Of a DNA stretch of 64,000 nt, positions 34,379 to 46,731 are shown one piece after another. Within the stretch, counting starts at the first letter, position 1. Each line of letters begins with the position of its first letter. The notes under the pieces were generated by a model. That model was not told the origin of the DNA. It saw only the letters and a program-made list of their open reading frames with translations, and searched no databases. Source of the DNA: Histoplasma ohiense (taxonomy: Eukaryota > Ascomycota > Eurotiomycetes > Onygenales > Ajellomycetaceae); NCBI GenBank assembly GCA_017607445.1, contig JAEVHH010000001.1, positions 6,138,001 to 6,202,000 of the forward strand, read 5' to 3'. Position numbers and translations under genes: made by a program.

Positions 34379-34804
34379 TGTGAGGGGTAAGTTCAATTGT
34401 CTGTCATGAGCATCAAATAGGAGAAGGAGTTATATGCTGTGCAGAGATTGCTGTCAAGGCTGCCATGTTGAGGCTGTGTTTTTGTATATGATTAACTATA
34501 TAGTGGCTAGAGGAATTCCCCTCTGCTGCCATGCAGGAACAAAAGGCTTAATGATATGAATCATGGGGGTGCATCCAGCATCCTTTGCCTAATCATTGCC
34601 TGTTACAGAAGCAAAAGGAGGTGTGGGATGGGCTGGCAATTAGGGCTTGTGTATCATGTGACAAACACCGCCAAGGCCAACCGGAACATCTTATCTCCGT
34701 CGATCTCAAGGGTCAAATTATGAGAAAGCTGGAGAAATACTGATGGAGAGTTGATACAAAATACTTTTTATATATTCCCCCAATCCTTCGTCGCAGAGAC
34801 ATAA
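34379..34804. promoter_or_regulatory. Divergent promoter region between the NACHT gene and HER2
   Basis: The two genes point away from each other across about 425 bp. I see no distinct element beyond AT-rich stretches; the regulatory role is inferred from the arrangement. Confidence 0.5.
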
Positions 34805-36618
34805 ATGTCCCTTCTGCGCGAAGCTGAAAAATGTCTTGCTAACCAGAAGACATATGCAAGTCTCAATGCCTTCATAACCCCGTTGCAGCGCGCGGGACCA
34901 TGGCGGGACCGCGTGCGGGATTCGGACACTCGGAGAGAGAGGGGTATGCGTCTCTCCAATATATTGTATACGGGCTTATCCTGACATATTTGCTTATAGG
35001 TGTCACAAAATCGCCATTGGATGGCAAATTGGTCGCGATCAAAGACAACATATGTACGCGCGACATGCCCACGACTTGTGCCTCGAGAATCCTCGACACG
35101 TACACTAGCCCCTTCAATGCCACGGTCGTAGAGTCCCTAGAAAAATCCGGGGCGATAATCGCGGGTAAAACGAATATGGATGAGTTCGGCATGGGGTGAG
35201 CTCTCAGGGGCGATATGCAATTGAAGAGCTTCGGGATTTCATTGGCTTACAACTAACAAAATAGGTCGCATTCAATGCATTCGCATTTCGGGCCAGTGAA
35301 AAATGTGACAGAATCTAGAAGGGAGCCAATATCCCCTGGCGGGAGCTCTGGAGGCAGTGCTGTTGCTGTTGCAACGGGTCAATGCTATGCGTATGTTTGG
35401 TTTGCTGGGCTTCATACCCAATCAAGCTCTGATGCTAATCCTATACAGTGCACTGGGAACAGATACAGGAGGTTCTGTACGGCTCCCTGCTGCATACACA
35501 GGGACTGTCGGGTTCAAGCCCTCGTACGGCCATGTTTCACGATGGGGCGTGGTAGCCTATGCAAATTCCCTGGATACAGTTGGCGTACTTGGGTCAAACA
35601 TCTCCACCATCCGCGAAGTCTACAGTATGTCCCCTGAGCCCCGCAACCCCCAAAACAAGGATCACCGTACCCTCCTAACAATAAACCAGAAACAATAAAT
35701 CATCCGGACCTCCACGACCCTACCAACCTCCCCCCAGCAACCCGTACCCGCCTCACCGCCGCCGTCCACAACTCCTCAACAACACGTTCGTCCCCCGCAC
35801 CCTACCTCCGCATCGGCATCCCTACCGAATACAACATCCACGAACTCTCTCCCACCGTCCGGACAGCATGGCAGCGCAGCATCATTCACCTACAACAAAT
35901 GGGCCACATCATTCTGCCCGTGTCTCTCCCAGCCACCAAACACGCGCTGGCCGCCTACTACGTCCTCGCGCCCGCTGAGGCCTCCTCGAACCTAGCTCGA
36001 TACGACGGCGTCCGATACGGGACACGCGACACTGACGCGCCCGATGATGCGGGGCCTGGCGGGTATCTGTACGCCAGCACGCGCGGGAAGGGGCTTGGAA
36101 GCGAGGTCAAACGGCGCATTTTGCTCGGAGCCTTTTCGCTCAGTGCGGATGCGATCGATAACTACTTCCTACAGGCGCAGCGGGTGCGGAGGCTTGTGCA
36201 GGTGGATTTTGAGAGGGTGTTTAGGGTGAAGAACCCACTGTTGCCGGCTGCGGATGTGGATGTGGATGTGGATGGGAGGGATAAGAAGCTGATTGCGGGA
36301 GATAGTGCTGGTGTTGATGTACTTGTCGTACCCACCACGCCTACCCTGCCATCCACGGTTGAATCGCTGAAACGTGCGAGCACTGTTGAGACGTATATGA
36401 ATGATATATTTACGGTTCCGGCGAGTTTGGCAGGGTTGCCGGCGCTTAGTGTACCTGTTCAGGTGAGGGGTCTGTCGACGGTAGGCGATGGTGATGATTC
36501 AAAAGGAGATGGTGCTGATGCCGCATTTGGATCGGTGGGAATTCAAGTGATCGGACAGTTTGGGGATGATGAAATGGTGTTACATGTTGGGGAGATGTTG
36601 GAGGGTATGCACGGATAG
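34805..36618 (+). CDS. HER2: Glutamyl-tRNA(Gln) amidotransferase subunit A, mitochondrial
   Basis: Five exons (34805-34943, 35000-35195, 35265-35390, 35449-35624, 35690-36618) give 521 aa. The amidase-signature core is complete: the Lys of LDGKLVAIKDNI, the GKTNMDEFGMGS region, then SPGGSSGGSAVAVA and LGTDTGGSVRLPA supplying the Ser-cisSer-Lys triad, and PSYGHVSRWGVVAYANSLDTVG. The enzyme hydrolyses glutamine to amidate Glu-tRNAGln for mitochondrial translation, as part of GatFAB in yeast. The C-terminal part carries short Asp-rich inserts (DVDVDVDGRD) typical of low-complexity drift. The start at 34805 gives MSLLREAEKCLANQKTYASL, matching relatives; a longer presequence is not seen. Confidence 0.92.
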
Positions 36619-36904
36619 TTACTATGGATGGAAGGAGATTTGTATTATCAAATTAACTATTGGAGCTTTTGTGCAATTCGTGCGCAATTAAACTCCAAGC
36701 TATCCAATAACGGCTTACATGACATGCTTCTCAAAAGCTGTAGAAATAAGGAGAGAAGAAATTCTCTTTTATGTAGATAGCTAACACAATTAATAGTGTT
36801 ACAAAAAACCATCCCTTTTTCTACCTGCATTCGGCACATTAACTCCTCAATTTTCCACCGTCAAGCGCAAAGGAGAAGCCCCGGATATGTTACAATATTG
36901 GGCC

Positions 36905-38774
36905 CTACATGCCCATCTCTACATCTTCTGACATCACAGTCTCCCCCGCAACAGACCCCTGTTGTGGCGTCCCAATACTCACGCTCACACTCCCACCATC
37001 ATCCGTAAACACACCTGCGGCGGCAGCAACACTAGCACCATCAGAGGCATTCGCAGCCATATCCACAGTCGTTGCCGCAGCAGCCGCTGTCGGCGCCGTC
37101 ACAGCAGTCCCATCACCACCCCATCCCATAAACGTCGCCTCAATCTCATCGACAATGTCGGCAAGAACATCCTCAACAACCTGCTCGCCGTATCTTTCCC
37201 CAAAGCCCTTTATAGCCTGTCCATGGCCAATGCCATCCACTTCATTTACGGATGGAGGCCCGACCCACCATGGCCCTTCAAACCGTGCCTCCACTGCCCC
37301 GCCTCCATGGCAACTGACAATAGGGAAATATCCAATCATCCCATCATCCGCGTTCTCCCTCGTGCCGACACCGAGGTTATTACTCGCCTGCGTCGCGCGG
37401 GAGGCGGGTGGGAGGAATGCATACAAATCGCGAAATGGCGTGCCCATTTTGGCTCCGTTCTTGAAAATTGTGATACTCGACCCTGGCAAAGTTCGAAGAG
37501 AAGGGTCTTCGGTATTCGTCGGGGAGGGGACGCCGTACGTGGGTGTTTCCTTGAGGTTGAAGGCGTAATCGCGTAGGTGTTTGGAAGGAAAGATGTGTGA
37601 TTGTTGATAGAGGAAGTCGGTTTTGAGATGGAAGGGGATGCGATCTCGGATTAAGTTGGATGCTGGCGGGAGAGGAGCCGTAGTGGCAGATGTTGCGGTG
37701 GTTGGAGTACTGCCATCGCCATCAATAGACGAATCGTAGGTACCTTCTACAATCTTTCTGTGTAGCCACAGCGGCGGCAGTGTGATGAGCATTCCAATCA
37801 CATCTCCTTCGTTTATAGCTTCCTCTTTCGGGAAAAAGTATTCACACCGCATCCGGTTGACAACTTCCCCGTTCACGTCACGGATACCATAGCCGTAACA
37901 GTCTACGCCAACGTTAACATCCAGATCAGCCTCGCGGCGCGCGAAACCCAAGCGGACGTTACCCCGCGGCGAGCCACTCGGAGTCTGCTGTGATCCTTTT
38001 ACGATCCCGCTGATCACACGTGCTTCATAATAATAAGAGCCTTCGCGGGCGCAGACATTAGCTCGCGCGGAGTGCCAAGGTTCATTTGTGGTGACTGCTA
38101 AGCCGTCTTCGGTGAAGCAGATAGCTGCGGGGGAATCTTCGAAGCTGAAGCGGGAGTAATAAGGGGGGACGTCGGTTTGGCGGTATTTTATGTGTGGGAA
38201 AGAAGGGTCCATGGCTGCGTAGGTGTAGCGGAAGCCGTTTCTGTTGCTTAATCTGTGAGAGATATTTGTGAGTGTTTGTGCTTATCAAAAATTAAAGATT
38301 ATATTATTGGGCCAAAACATACTTATCAGCAATCTCGTAAAACTTCCATGACTGGCCTAGTACATCAGAGTGCTTTTCGTAGGCGAAATTCATCTGGCGT
38401 GGCTTCGGAGGCAGAACATCTGATGGCCGCGGGTCTGCAAGTTGAATGGGCATGAGCATAGTAAGTTCAGAGGCAGGAATAGCGGAGCTGGAGGACGAAG
38501 TGGTGGATTTCTTTTCACGGGGAGCATCATTCGCCCCTTCTAAAGTGCCTTTTGCTTCGCGTTTCTTGCGACTATCGCGTTTGTTTCTCTTTGCCCTGCC
38601 ATTTTGGGTTGAGAGGTCGTTGTTCATATTTGAAGACGAGAGCTTCGTTGGAGAAGGGGTTGTCTGGCTGGCATCAATAAGGTTGCTGGGATTTACGGAG
38701 GCACTGAGACTGGGAGGTGTTGAGGATGACGCTGCAGAAATGGAGGGATTGAGAGGTTGAGGTAGTGACCCCAT
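36905..38774 (-). CDS. BRE2: COMPASS complex subunit Bre2/Ash2-like, SPRY domain
   Basis: Exons are 38774-38323 and 38252-36905, giving 599 aa. The first exon holds a Ser/Thr/Pro-rich and then basic stretch (RAKRNKRDSRKKR) before RPSDVLPPKPRQMNFAYEKH. Splicing joins IADK to LSNRNGFRYTYAAMDPSFP. The SPRY domain follows (TEDGLAVTTNEPWHSARANV, SYYYEARVISG, RLGFARREADLDVNVGVDCY, YGYGIRD), then a long C-terminal region with GAKMGTPFRDLYAFLPPAS. Bre2 with Sdc1 is part of the Set1 complex that methylates histone H3 Lys4. The frame is open throughout and family motifs are in order. The C-terminus is Ala/Gly-rich. Confidence 0.9.
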
Positions 38775-40632
38775 GGCGACGAAAATGTTCAGGTAGCTAT
38801 GTGGTTTGTATATATTATGTATAGTTTTGGGAATTTATTTGTTTGCTTGTCTGTGCAGGCGTTTAAGAGTGTGTGTATTAGCAACAGCATAGTAACGGTA
38901 GCGCATGCCACGACAAGGTACAGATGTCATCTCAATATGGAACCTAGCAAGAACAGAGCCTACCAACTTGACCAAGAGGTGTTCCTTTTCGACCGTGAAT
39001 TTCTAATCTAGGTGTGTGTAGAGCTGAGCTCGAGGACGAGGATACAGCACACGCCCAGAGATGAGAAGACAAGAGAGTGCCCCCAAGCAAAATCTGAGCT
39101 GCCTGACGTGGGGGGAATATATTGTATAATATACAATGACCCACTCAATGCCGCCGAATGTCTAACCTCTTGTTTTCCCACAGAGACGAAACCGGCGCCG
39201 TAACACGGCGTCCAATGATCCAAAAACAGCAATGGAGTTACGGGTTGGAGTGCGACGCAGCACTTGACCTCTGCTCAAATAAAATTATCCCTAATTCGCC
39301 GTACACGCGCAGGAGGACTACGGTAAATAATACAGATTAGGGTTCGCCGGCAGGTGAGAGTCTATGTGCCGGGTCCTGCGCATCCGGGATATGCCTGCCC
39401 AAGTCCAGGTTGAGTTCGCGCGGTGCCGGTAACTGCAGTGACAACAAAGAGGGTACAAAGTAAGTGACATCAATCTCTGCAGTGAAAGTAGTATCTTCTC
39501 TAGCACTGGAAGGGCGATTCTCACAGATGGGCTATTCTTGCGACACAAAACGGCTCGAACAGGTGATTTAGGTGTTATGTCCCTCTGTGGTCAGAGAAGC
39601 CTGGGGTAATTGGTCTAGCCACTCCAATGTATACAGCCCCCAATGCGGCCGACGCCCAAATCCTTCCTTTGTTCACAGACACCTCTGCTGGCTGGTACCA
39701 GGATGAAACGGGGCTCTGCTCCGGGCAGAGGGAAGCTGGACCGCTTGAGCAAACGGCAATTGGCTTGCACCGGAATATTGCTCCAACGGTGAAGGGCTTG
39801 GGAATAGGTGTGCTCCCTTTGCCTTCGATCGGCCAAACAACACACTGCTGCTGCTGCTGCTGCTGCCAGTGCAAGCGCAACAGGCACTGGATGGAATTGG
39901 TATCCTTCTCCGAATGGGAAGTTAGTTCTATCCCGGCTGGAGTTCGCGCGCTTGACGAAATTGAGCAATGGTAGGTATTTTGGCCGATATCGTCCTGGCG
40001 CCGTCGTTGTGGTAGGTCCGGCTGCCGGAGGTTGGAGACCAGAGCTGTTGCTGTGTGGGTTGACGGCGATGTTGTTGGCGATACCGACAAAGACCGATTA
40101 GGAAAGGCGGGTTCATGGCGGCTGAAATAAAGTTAAGGAGATTGCTCGAAAAGGAGAAAATGCCGCGGCTGACAAAGCGGATCAAAGCTAAACTATTAGT
40201 CTTGAAACCCGTTTCTGGAAGCAGAACACTGAATACGGTTTAGTGTCCATCTTGGCTGTGCTTGATAAGGAAGCCATTTGGGTTACGTAATGCGGACGAT
40301 AGCAATGGGCTTTCCACCGCTAGACTGTTTTTGGAATGTGGAATAGTCCCGAGGTCCTTATCTATAGTCATGTGACTACACTCGGCCCACAATTTCTGTC
40401 AAAAATCTACGAAACCAACAGAAATCTCAGACTGCCTTGTTGTATCTACAGCACATGGTATTACAACATACTTTTTATATAGCAGCATCTTTTATGCCGG
40501 GCCGAGAACCCCGGTTTGGAATACAAACAGAGGCAATCCAGTCCGAAGCTGCTTGAACCGGTCACCAATTGAACTGAGAAGCCGCCTCGACAAACAAAAG
40601 ACAAAAGTTAACTATAGCGCAGACTAGAAACA
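38775..40632. other. Divergent spacer between BRE2 and ENP1, no supportable gene
   Basis: Several open frames overlap between 39012 and 40185 on both strands, but none shows a family signature and their composition follows a (CTG)n tract (39846-39867). I treat them as shadows. The ends should contain the BRE2 and ENP1 promoters. Confidence 0.45.
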
Positions 40633-42308
40633 ATGCCAAAGCTTACTGCTGCTGAGCGCAAACATGCGCCTCTCGCAGACGATATCCTTTCAGCCGGCCA
40701 TCTACGCACAAAATCAGCGAAGCGAAAATCCCGCTCATACGAAGACGATGGCGACCATTATCTCGACTCCAAGACTTCTAAAAAGATCCTACAGATAGGC
40801 CAGGATCTAGCAGATGAGGATGCGGAAGAATCTCGTGTTGCGCTAACCGCTGCGGGAATAACAAGAAACACGGCTTTTGATTTCGAATCCCGGTTTGCTG
40901 CTGAGGCTGATGCGGGGGACGGCGACGAGGACGCTGATCAAAATGGGGAGGAGTGGGGCGATGATGAAGAGGAGATTGAGGAAGTGGTATGTGTACTATA
41001 TAACGCTTATAGAAAGCGTTTCTAAACATGCCTCCTGTCTGACTGTTTATTTGCCTGTAGGAAGTTGACCCCGGTGACCTCGATACATTCCATAAATTCG
41101 TTCCGCGCGGTGAAGAAGATCCCATATTCAATCCCCGCAATCCGGATGATGAAGGGCAAGGACACAGCACCAACTTGGCAGATTTAATCCTTGAGAAGAT
41201 CGCAGCATACGAGGCCGGAAATGGTGGTGGCCAGCCTCAAGTTGGAGGAGGCTCGATGGAGGATGCCGTTGAACTCCCCGCAAAAGCAGTAGAGGTTTAT
41301 CAAAGGTGCGTCCACCGTATATGCCTTCCAAACGAACCCGTGATTTGCAATAACAATCTCACCTAACATGCAAAAAACCGCAGGGTCGGTTTCCTCCTCT
41401 CCCGCTACAAATCCGGGCCCCTCCCCAAACCCTTCAAAATCCTCCCAACACTCCCGCAATGGCAAACCCTCCTCGAAATCACCCAGCCAGAGAAATGGAC
41501 ACCAAACACCATCTACGCCGCCACGCGCATCTTCATCTCCGCCAAACCCCACATTGCCCAAGAATTCATCAACACGGTCCTCCTCGACCGCGTCCGCGAC
41601 GACATCCACGAAACCAAAAAACTCCACGTACACATCTACAACGCGCTGAAAAAGGCCCTCTACAAACCCGCCTGCTTCTTCAAAGGCTTCCTATTCCCCC
41701 TCGTGCAGTCGGGCACCTGCACACTGCGCGAGGCCCACATCGTCTCGAGCGTCATTGCCCGCGTCTCGATTCCCGTGTTACACTCCGCAGCGGCCCTGCT
41801 GCGACTGTGCGACCTGGCAGCGGAGAAGACTGCGTCCGCCCTCTCTTCCGAGGGCACGGGGGCGCTGAATATGTTCATCCGCGTGTTTCTGGAGAAGAAA
41901 TACGCCCTCCCGTACAAAGTCGTCGATGCGCTGGTGTTTCATTTCCTCCGGTTTCGAGCCTCGGAGCAATTGCCGCCGTCACAGGGGGCCGGCAGCGGTG
42001 ATACGGACATGGCCGACGCGGCACAGGCGGCCGCGGCGAACAATTATAAACTACCTGTCCTGTGGCACAAATCGTTGCTTGTGTTTGCGCAGCGGTATCG
42101 GAATGATATTACGGAGGATCAGCGAGAAGCATTGTTAGATCTCTTATTGGTAAGGGGCCATAAAGATATTGGCCCGGAGGTGAGGAGGGAGTTGTTGGCT
42201 GGAAGAGGGAGGGGGATTGTGTTGGCCGGGAATGCGGAGGGTGGCGGCGGCGGCGGCGGCGCTGGGGCTAGTAATGGGGGCGATGATACGATGGATATGG
42301 GGATTTGA
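40633..42308 (+). CDS. ENP1: Bystin, essential 40S ribosome biogenesis factor
   Basis: Exons 40633-40986, 41061-41305 and 41384-42308 give 507 aa. The N-terminal third is charged and acidic (GDEDADQNGEEWGDDEEE). The bystin domain starts near VGFLLSRYKSGPLPKPFKIL and includes LPQWQTLLEITQPEKWTP, AATRIFISAKPHIAQEFIN, ALKKALYKPACFFKGFLFPL, HIVSSVIARVSIPVLHSAAA and LPYKVVDALVFHFLRF. Enp1 is a nuclear component of pre-40S particles needed for 20S pre-rRNA processing and export. The C-terminal tail has a Gly run. All junctions restore the family sequence. Confidence 0.95.
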
Positions 42309-43333
42309 GAGCGGAGAACATTTCAGATGGAGATAATGTGGTCTTCGGAAGTATATGGGTTATATGATGCATCTTCTCTTGTCCTTTTTCTTGGGGGGGG
42401 GCGAGGGGTTTCCCCCTCACTTCTCATTTTCATTTCCATTCATTCCCTTTGACTGCATGTTTTCCTTCCAGCGGAAAAAGATTCCATGATTCTTGATGAG
42501 CTCAAAAGCTAGCCCACATTTTTGCACACACACACACACATAAATAATATACCCATGTCGCCGCATTGTCGTGGCAGTGAATGGCGTTGACCACCATTTA
42601 AATAAACCAATCTTGCTCGTTTTGCCCACTCTGCTCCATCTCCATGTTATTATAACTACTCGCTCCAAATGCCCAGAATGACATCTCCGCCGTTCCTTTT
42701 CATATCCTTTAATCTAGGTAAAAGGCACTCGATCTACATACAAAAATCATAACAAGCCATCCCTCGCAGTTATGGTAAGAAGAGAAAATGAATCGGATTT
42801 AACCGGCTGCAAGAACATAGCAGGTCACAAAAATAAGATATACCCATACAGTCATATCGCCAGGAGTAAAAACACCATTAGGAAAGAACAAATGCCAAAA
42901 AATTAAGACAATAACTAGGAAGATAGGCAGGAAGTATATGGAAGAGTTTCTATCATGGGAAGAGCCGATGAGAAGAAACCAGCATCTGAATGCCAAGGGT
43001 GCAGGTGGGTTCGTTAAAGAGTTCGTAATACGTAACTAGGTCCGTCCTTCGGGGATGTTAACGTGAGATAGGATGGCGTGGGGTGTCCTGGTAGCCGCGA
43101 CACGGAAGGGAGAGTTATAGAGGACGGCCAGCATGGAAGGGCCAAATATCGAGGAGGGACTGCCCTAAATGGTCGAATGCCGGATGAGATGGGCGTGAGC
43201 AAGCCAGAAACCTCTAAGCTCTGAGCGCTGATGTGTGAACCCACAACACCAGCGCAGAGAGCACCAAGCCATTCAAAGGAAAGAAAGAAAGAAGAGGGGG
43301 GGGTGGGAAACAAAGGCAGAGAGAGAGAGAAAT
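42309..43333. other. Convergent 3' spacer, no gene seen
   Basis: It separates ENP1 (+) from the DID2-like gene (-). A short (AC)n run lies near 42528-42540 and AAAG runs near 43280. No coding signature. Confidence 0.45.
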
Positions 43334-44174
43334 TCACGCCCGCAACGCCCGCAACCTCGCATCCAACCCATCCTCTTCCTCCTTCTGTTTGCCCGCGCCC
43401 TCACGCACCCCGACCTCCCCCTCCGGCGCCGCGTTCGCCTCCAGATGCTCCCGCATATCCACCCCGGCCTCATCCGCCAACTTCTGCATCAACCTCTCCA
43501 CCTCCTCCTTCCCCTCCCCACCCAAACTCTGCTCCTGCACCCCCTGCGACACATCCCTGATGGCCGAGCTCGCAATCTTGAAATCCTGGCTCCGCTCCAG
43601 GAACGAGTTAGCCGTCACCAGCACGCGTTCCAGGTTGATGGTCCGCGAGGCGCCCTCTAGCGCCTTGGAGGCGTAGGCGAGCGATCGGGCGCGCTCGCGC
43701 GTGCTGTAGGCGGCTTTGAGATCGTTGACGAGGACCTCTGCCTCCGCGGCTTCGGCGCGCAGGGAGACGTAGCGGTGGTGCTCGCGCACGGCGGACTGGG
43801 AGTGGATCTGGGCGATTTGGAATTCGCGGTTTTTCATGGCGCGGGAGGCTTTGTTTTCTTCTGCAAGGCGGGTTTTGTTGGCCTTTTCGGCTTCCTTGCG
43901 GGAGCGGGAGGCGAGCATCTGGCATGTGGGGTCGGCAAGGACAGATTAGTTAGCATTTGGGTTCGGGGGGAAGGGGGAAGGGCATGGTTAAGGGGATATT
44001 TGGCACGGGGTGGTAGCAGCGAGGGAGGGAGAAGGGACAGCATATATAGTATATACGATAGATATAGGCATATCACTTTTCAGAGGAGTTGCGCAGTTGC
44101 GGGGGAGGAGGGGTGGGATGATGTCGTACCTTGACCTCCATCAGGGCCTTCATCAGAGGGTCTGCTGGCGGCAT
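43334..44174 (-). CDS. DID2: ESCRT-III protein of the Snf7 family, DID2/Vps46 (CHMP1)-like
   Basis: Exons are 44174-44130 (MPPADPLMKALMEVK) and 43918-43334, giving 209 aa, the size of Did2/CHMP1. The body is helical and charged: a basic first half (RSRKEAEKANKTRLAEENKA), an AENAIR-like stretch (HSQSAVREHHRYVSLRAEAA), and a C-terminal MIM1-type motif LDARLRALRA just before the stop, as in yeast Did2 (ending LAQRLRALRG). Such proteins recruit the Vps4 ATPase to endosomal ESCRT-III polymers. The 211-bp intron is long for this window but has good GTACGA and CCAG ends. The Snf7 fold is likely; the choice of Did2 over a sister subunit rests mainly on the C-terminus. Confidence 0.72.
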
Positions 44175-46731
44175 GGTGGCAGCAGTATACGTATATGTTT
44201 ATCCTTTACTGTTTTGTTTCTCTCCGGCAGTTGGAGCCGTGACTGTTCCCGTCTGCGCAACGATCCTCGATGTCGATGCTGGATAGGCAGATGGATTGGT
44301 ATGACTTAGTAATATATTTGTCATCCTACTTGACTCTGTTTCTGTCCTCATCCTAGAATCAGAATCCTCTGTACACCCTCGTATGCAGACACAACAGCGT
44401 CTTCAACTCACCGTCCTGATCAGACGACCAATGAGTGAGCTGTCTTGGAATATCAAGCCAATCGGAGGCAGCAAGGGACGCCAGACATGGATTCCCAGAA
44501 GAGGAATATTTTAACTCCCAGGCAGCCGCACGCTCAAGGCGATAGCAAGACTGGCTTCTGAGTGAGTGAGTGAGTGAGTGAGTGAGTGAGTGAGTGATAC
44601 GAGGCCACTGAGGGCATACATCCCCACCAGATTCTCGTTTCGTTTTGATCCATGAAAACCTGAACGACTCCAACAAAAGATCTTTTCGCCCTGCACAGCC
44701 CATGCAAAGATAAAAAGATACAGATAGCTCTACACCGCTTAAGCCACAACTGCTATAAATAAATATAAATCTCCCGCCGCGGTCCCCCCTTCTCCACCCA
44801 TGGCTCCCAAAACCTAGCTCCCAAACCCTGCCTCCCCACAACCGTCCTGAAAGTGGAAGCCTCAAAACTTCGGGGGCCGGGTCTGTCGTGTGGAGATATC
44901 TCGGTAGCTCAACGAACCTTGTCGAGGAGAAACCATTGAGCTCAGAGAAGGAGGAGACAGCTAGTGAAGAGAGCTGAGTCGATGCGGGCCGGATGATTGG
45001 CAGGCGGTGATGGGGATATGCATATGGGGAGGAAATGTATGTACAGTACATGTATATGCACGCCGTGCAGCCTGTATATGTTATGTTCTGTATGTATGTG
45101 TGTGTGTGTATCTCTACAGTTGGATGTAGGGTATAGGCATGCGTGTGACCAGCAATCCAAGGGACCCAGACCATGCGTTTTCTTCCATTCATTTCATTTA
45201 TTCGGAGAGACTAGACTAGACTCCCTTTTTGGCAGCATCATGCATATTGCAATCCATGGTTACAGTACAATAGTACAATGTACATGTACTGTACATACAA
45301 AGCGGTCTCCCCCAATCAATACTTATCAGTGACAGAACGCAACATCCATCTCCTAGAAAAGAACAAGAATAGAACAAGAAGAAGAAGGAGAAAATAAAAA
45401 AAAAAAAAACCCAAAAAAACAAATCAACAAAGGAAGCAAGCAAGCAAGCAAGCACCCTTTCTTCCCCCGATGTTGAAGTTACACACTCCACACACTGCAC
45501 CCACTGTCTTTTCCTTTCTTTTCTTTTCTCTCCCTTCCCTTCCCCAGGGCAGATGATGATGATGATGATGATGATGATGTTGATGACGATGATGATGATG
45601 ACAGTGAGTGGCAGTGGTGACATCACTCTCGCCCATCGCCCATAGAAAGCCAAAGCCAAACGAAGGAAACCAAAGAAAGAAAGGAAAGGAAAGCAAAAGC
45701 AAAAGCAAAAAGCAAAAGCAAAAACAAAAGCAAAAGAAAAATCGCCCCCGATTGCTCTATAAGACAAGCTCTCAATGACGATTCCAGTTATCCTATCCCT
45801 TCGCACATTGGCCCGCCCAAGACATTATTTTCCATCCATCCATCGCCATCGCAATCGCAATCACAATCGCAATCGCAATCGCAGTTCCGACGAACCAAAA
45901 CCAACTTAACTGCAAAGTTATGTAGCAAGTAAATACTCTGCAAGGTCAAACGGCCGCCCAATAATAATAATAATAATAATAATAATTATAGTCTAATCTT
46001 GTATCAAACATTCTATTCTATTCTGCTTTGCCTCAATTTCTGGGCTTCCTCGCCTCAGGGCTCAGCGGAGCCGGAACATGATCATCATTGGATTTAGGAG
46101 AAACCTTTGATTGGAGAGGCAACCTTGGTTGGAATGTTATTGCGCCCCCTTTTTTTTTTTTTGTTTTCTTTTCTTTTTTTTTCACGGTTCTCTTCGATAA
46201 CTTTGCGTTAGCTGGTTTTGAAAAAGTTACGTGCATTGCCTAAAAGGTTAATTTACTTAACTTGGGCGGGTGAGAGAGTGGGGGTGGTGGAAGGGGATGT
46301 ATGAATAGAGAAAGAAATAGATTCATTCCATTGCAGGTTGAGTTCTTTGTACAGTACATACATATATGTAATATAACTATGTATATGTATAGTGAAAAGG
46401 GACATGAATTTATATATATAGGTGGTGGCAAGGAAATCAGATCAAAAGTTAGGTACAATGTTGGATGAATTTGTCAAATCAAAATCAAAATCCAGAAAAA
46501 GCCAATTCCAAAGGTAAACTGAATCCGCTCGACAGACAGAAAAAACCGACCGAAAATCACAAACGAAAATCATAATAGATGATCATCACGTCTTTTCAAA
46601 CCCTCCTCAACTTAAAAAAGAGAGATCTTGGAATACAAATCAGACCAGACCCAGAAACCAGACCCAGGAACTTTGTAAATCGCCACAAATAACTTTTTCG
46701 CCAATGCCGCCCGGCACCTGAAACTCGGAGT
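44175..46731. other. Microsatellite-rich spacer, no gene seen
   Basis: It holds (GAGT)n at about 44560-44596, (GATGAT)n at 45551-45600, GCAAAA-type repeats at 45692-45736, CAATCG repeats at 45848-45882 and (AAT)n at 45961-45987. Palindromic TGTACAGTACAT-like motifs recur near 45040, 45280 and 46352. The right end is probably hacA 3' UTR. Open frames here are low-complexity. Confidence 0.5.

Noticed and set aside
34900..34970. Alternative first exon of HER2 reading through the first intron
   Set aside because: The 35000 acceptor gives the conserved VTKSPLDGKLVAIKDN block in frame; the read-through frame adds unrelated sequence.
39575..40185. Possible gene between BRE2 and ENP1
   Set aside because: Several overlapping frames on both strands, composition driven by a CTG repeat, no conserved motif and no convincing splice structure.
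45216..45806. 196-codon Phe-rich minus-strand frame
   Set aside because: Translation of GCAAAA, AAG and GAT repeats; no signature.
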